Of a stretch of DNA of 8,242 bases, positions 6,471 to 8,242 are shown one piece after another. Where the stretch lies: NCBI GenBank assembly GCA_017461825.1, contig JAFTXB010000090.1, positions 1-8,242 on the forward strand. Direction: 5' to 3'. The translations under genes and the position numbers were made by a program. The first letter of the stretch is position 1; each line of letters opens with the position of its first letter. The DNA comes from Clostridia bacterium. GTDB taxonomy: Bacteria > Bacillota > Clostridia > Oscillospirales > CAG-272. The notes beneath the pieces are model-generated. The model worked only from the letters and a program-made list of their open reading frames with translations. It had not been told where the DNA came from and ran no database searches.

Positions 6471-6583
6471 TTGGGGAACTTTTGAAAAAGTTCCCCAAAC
6501 CCCTCAAAACTTTCAAAAAAGGGGTTATTTAGATATGGTGGAGTGTCTCTGCCCCGTTCCAAAGTTTTGGGCAAAAGTTGGCG
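6471..6583 (+). repeat. Intergenic element after dnaN (hairpin family copy 3, with tail)
   Basis: A perfect 13-bp stem (arms TTGGGGAACTTTT at 6471-6483 and 6486-6498, 2-base centre) is followed by a second possible stem AACCCCT/AGGGGTT (6498-6504 and 6520-6526). A tail at 6532-6583 then matches 8103-8154 after recF at about 43 of 52 positions, including an identical TGGAGTGTCTCTGC. No T-run follows the first stem. The stem faces the gene and the tail points away, as in the copy after recF. Confidence 0.8.
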
Positions 6584-6585
6584 TG

Positions 6586-6735
6586 ATTTGTGCGTTGACG
6601 GAAGAATAGCTCCCGCAGATTTTCCGTTCACCGATGTTAGTTGTATGAATAATTAACGCACCCATTTTGTAGGGGAGGGGCTTGCTCCTCCCGAAAACGA
6701 ACGCATACCACAGTACAAACGTCGAACGCACAAAT
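6586..6735. repeat. Segment bounded by imperfect inverted repeats
   Basis: ATTTGTGCGTTGACG (6586-6600) and CGTCGAACGCACAAAT (6720-6735) pair with a single extra base, bounding 150 bases with no plausible gene. Compared with the copy after recF, where TTGGCG runs straight into CACCCATTTTGTAGGG, the copy here has 75 extra bases (6584-6658). That suggests an insertion in this copy or a loss in the other. It could be a miniature insertion or simply nested repeats; I see no target-site duplication. Confidence 0.35.
6655..6692 (+). repeat. GTAGGG-type small repeat, copy a
   Basis: The sequence begins AACGCACCCATTTTGTAGGG and ends in a 9-bp hairpin, GGGAGGGGC (6673-6681) with GCTCCTCCC (6684-6692), one G-T pair and a TT loop. 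Copies b (6725) and c (8151) share the leader. Confidence 0.7.
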
Positions 6736-6763
6736 TATGTAGGGGACGGCGCCTCGACGTCCC
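6725..6763 (+). repeat. GTAGGG-type small repeat, copy b
   Basis: The leader AACGCACAAATTATGTAGGG matches copy a at 18 of 21 positions (counting one further G) and begins exactly 70 bases after it. The hairpin arms are GGGACG (6743-6748) and CGTCCC (6758-6763). They differ from copy a but still pair, so the pairing is kept while the sequence changes. Confidence 0.65.
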
Positions 6764-6811
6764 GTTACGATGGATTTATAGCCACATCACCCCCTAAAAA
6801 TCCCCACCAAT

Positions 6812-6886
6812 CCTTTTTTTGTAAAAGGTTTTGGAGATGGGGGTGTGGGGGAAGGACCTTTTTCCTTGAAAAGGTCCTTCCCCCAC
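6812..6886 (-). repeat. Hairpin element upstream of recF (hairpin family copy 4)
   Basis: A perfect 18-bp stem (arms 6845-6862 and 6869-6886, beginning GTGGGGGAAGGACC) has a 6-base loop between a T-run and an A-run. On the - strand it is followed by ACCCCC, then TCCAAAACC and a second possible stem CCTTTT/AAAAGG (6812-6817 and 6823-6828). This order matches the copies after dnaN and recF. No TGGAGTGTCTC tail is found, so this copy looks shortened. With the copy at 6471 it forms an inverted pair spanning the dnaN-recF gap. Confidence 0.75.
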
Positions 6887-6924
6887 GAAAAAACCTCAAA
6901 AAACCTGAAAGGATCTTTTGAATT

Positions 6925-8025
6925 ATGGAATGTAATAAAATAAAGATCCGGAATTTTCGGAACATAGAGGAAGCCGAGATTGAGTTTGATGGTGGCGTGA
7001 ATATTTTAGTTGGCGACAACGCGCAGGGAAAGACGAACCTTTTGGAGGCGATCAGTTTTACTGCGTTGGGCAAGAGCTTTCGGACGAGCCACGAGGAGGA
7101 GCTGATCCGATTCGGGGCAGAATTTGCCGAGGTTTCGCTGGATTTTACCGATTCGGTGAGGCGGCAGAACATAACAGTTCGCATGATGCCGGGGCATAGG
7201 CGCAGGATCGAGCAGAACAAGGTAAAGGTCGGTCGGCTGTCGGATATAGTTGGGGCATTTCGCACGGTACTGTTTTGTCCCGAGCATTTGTCGCTTATCA
7301 AGGAGGGGCCGGGCGAGCGGCGGAATTATCTTGACATTGCGCTGTCGCAGCTGTATCCCGTGTATCTGAAAAGCCTGCAACGCTACAATCAAATTTTAAA
7401 AAACCGAAACAAGCTGATCCGCAACGCCGAGGATGACCGACGGACGTTCAACGAAACGGTTGAATTCTGGTCGAGCCAATTGGCAGCGGAAGCGGCTGTG
7501 ATTGCGCGGTATCGCGTGCAGTATCTTGATCGCGCGTCCGAGCACATCAAGGCATGCTTTGCCGAAATGACGGGGGATCGGGAAGTACCAAAGGCTGTTT
7601 ACGCGGGTTCCTCCCACGGCGAGCCCGAATCCTATCTTGACGTAAACGCGACCGAAAAAATATATTTTGACTTACTGATGAAAAATCACGACCGCGAGAT
7701 CGGTGCGGGAACCACGCTTTGGGGAATCCACAAGGACGATATTGAGATCACTGTCAACGACCGTTCCGCGCGTGCGTTTGCCTCGCAAGGACAGCAGCGC
7801 TCTCTTGCCCTTGCCATGAAGCTTGCCGAAGGGGAAGTTTGCGCCGCCATCACGGGCGAGCGCCCCGTATTTCTCTTTGACGACGTATTCTCCGAGCTCG
7901 ATTCCACCCGCCGCGCTTACCTCTCGGGTAAAATCAAAGACCGCCAAGTCATCATCACCACCTGCGAGCCCTCCGGCATAGCCGGCGGTAAGCTCATTCA
8001 AGTACAAAATGGACGATATTTTTAA
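6925..8025 (+). CDS. recF: DNA replication and repair protein RecF
   Basis: This 366-residue SMC-like ATPase acts with RecO and RecR to load RecA onto single-stranded gaps and helps at stalled forks. Walker A is GDNAQGKTN (30-38), the ABC-type signature is FASQGQQRSLALAMKLAE (285-302), and Walker B is VFLFDDVFSELD (315-326) with the D-loop at its end. The arm region between (about 105-260) contains family segments LFCPEHLSLIKEGP and RRNYLDIALSQL. Length is typical. The ATG at 6925 starts at the conserved beta-strand segment IKIRNFRNI; the upstream GAAAGGAT is a moderate ribosome binding site with a rather long spacer (about 12 bases). In Bacillus an S4-domain gene precedes recF; here the 487-base gap holds only repeats. 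The stop is followed by a T-rich run and a hairpin. Confidence 0.97.
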   Translation: MECNKIKIRNFRNIEEAEIEFDGGVNILVGDNAQGKTNLLEAISFTALGKSFRTSHEEELIRFGAEFAEVSLDFTDSVRRQNITVRMMPGHRRRIEQNKVKVGRLSDIVGAFRTVLFCPEHLSLIKEGPGERRNYLDIALSQLYPVYLKSLQRYNQILKNRNKLIRNAEDDRRTFNETVEFWSSQLAAEAAVIARYRVQYLDRASEHIKACFAEMTGDREVPKAVYAGSSHGEPESYLDVNATEKIYFDLLMKNHDREIGAGTTLWGIHKDDIEITVNDRSARAFASQGQQRSLALAMKLAEGEVCAAITGERPVFLFDDVFSELDSTRRAYLSGKIKDRQVIITTCEPSGIAGGKLIQVQNGRYF

Positions 8026-8038
8026 TTTTTTGTTTTTT

Positions 8039-8154
8039 GTCAGAACCTTCTTGAAAGAAGGTTCCGACACCTCCAAGAACTTTTTTAAAAAAGGTTTGTT
8101 TGGATATATTGGAGTGTCTCTGCGCCGTTCCGCAGTTTGGGAAAAAAATTGGCG
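8039..8154 (+). repeat. Intergenic element after recF (hairpin family copy 5, with tail)
   Basis: A 14-bp stem (arms 8039-8052 and 8055-8068) with one A/C mismatch starts 13 bases after the recF stop. The centre is GA and the stem sits behind a T-rich run (8026-8038). After it come ACACCT and a T-run/A-run palindrome (about 8081-8093), then a tail (8103-8154) with TGGAGTGTCTCTGC shared with 6532-6583. The mismatch (fourth base of the stem) is at the same place as the G-T pair of the copy upstream of dnaN. Confidence 0.8.
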
Positions 8155-8170
8155 CACCCATTTTGTAGGG
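8151..8170 (+). repeat. GTAGGG-type small repeat, copy c
   Basis: GGCGCACCCATTTTGTAGGG matches copy a (6655-6674) except for its first two bases. It overlaps the end of the hairpin element tail by four bases. The following CAGGGGTAGCGAAGCGG does not form the simple hairpin seen in copies a and b. Confidence 0.65.
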
Positions 8171-8202
8171 CAGGGGTAGCGAAGCGGCGCGAGCGTAATG
8201 AA

Positions 8203-8223
8203 TGACATCACGGTGTGATGTCA
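8203..8223. repeat. Perfect inverted repeat at the window end
   Basis: TGACATCAC (8203-8211) and GTGATGTCA (8215-8223) pair around GGT. GCGAGCGT occurs on both sides (8189-8196 and 8228-8235), so the palindrome sits between short direct repeats. There is no T-run. It continues the run of intergenic repeats after recF; the window ends before the next gene, so its full context is not visible. Confidence 0.6.
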
Positions 8224-8242
8224 GAACGCGAGCGTGACCGAG

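Noticed and set aside
6655..6763. CRISPR array
   Set aside because: Only two imperfect leaders 70 bases apart are present, each continuing into its own hairpin, with no cas genes. They are dispersed small repeats.
6395..8211. Two - strand frames (6395-6631 and 7672-8211) whose peptides resemble each other (ERGRDTPPYLNNPF and ERRRDTPIYPNKPF)
   Set aside because: The likeness comes from the shared DNA tail of the repeat element. The frames run antisense into dnaN and recF, and cross the hairpins.

Overview
This window is a bacterial chromosomal replication origin with the usual Firmicutes order dnaA - oriC - dnaN - recF on the + strand, and a copper-exporting P-type ATPase gene divergent from dnaA. 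AAGGAG-type ribosome binding sites, sigma-A-like promoters, moderate G+C and a Bacillus-like unwinding module between dnaA and dnaN point to the Clostridia/Firmicutes. The many dispersed intergenic hairpins are reminiscent of uncultured gut Clostridia. I cannot name a species from the sequence.

Layout. Positions 1-156 look like the 3' end of an unidentified + strand gene, closed by a strong intrinsic terminator (182-225). A large hairpin (335-374) separates it from the copper ATPase gene (385-3006, - strand). That ATPase has an HMA metal-binding domain at both ends. The C-terminal one is preceded inside the reading frame by a perfect Shine-Dalgarno plus ATG, and by a U UUA AAA heptamer whose -1 slip would end translation three bases before that Shine-Dalgarno. 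The gene therefore looks like a copA-copZ pair joined in one frame. The copA and dnaA promoters lie back to back in 3034-3247, and an inverted repeat covers the copA -35 box. dnaA (3248-4615) is followed by about 490 bases of oriC with ten perfect TTTTCCACA DnaA boxes, a run of DnaA-trio-like triplets and an A/T-rich unwinding stretch. dnaN (5286-6437) and recF (6925-8025) follow. No S4-domain gene lies between them.

How the genes work together. DnaA binds and opens oriC, DnaN is the replicative sliding clamp, and RecF loads RecA at gaps and stalled forks. CopA and its CopZ-like domain handle cytosolic Cu(I) and have no obvious functional link to replication.

The main unexplained structure is a family of intergenic hairpins next to the ends of copA, dnaN and recF and just upstream of dnaN and recF. 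All have the same design (long arms meeting in a T-run/A-run centre) but different arm sequences, so the pairing is kept while the sequence changes. Two copies share a tail of about 52 bases, and a second small repeat (GTAGGG type) accompanies them. The copA/copZ junction and this hairpin family are the two observations I would follow up first.
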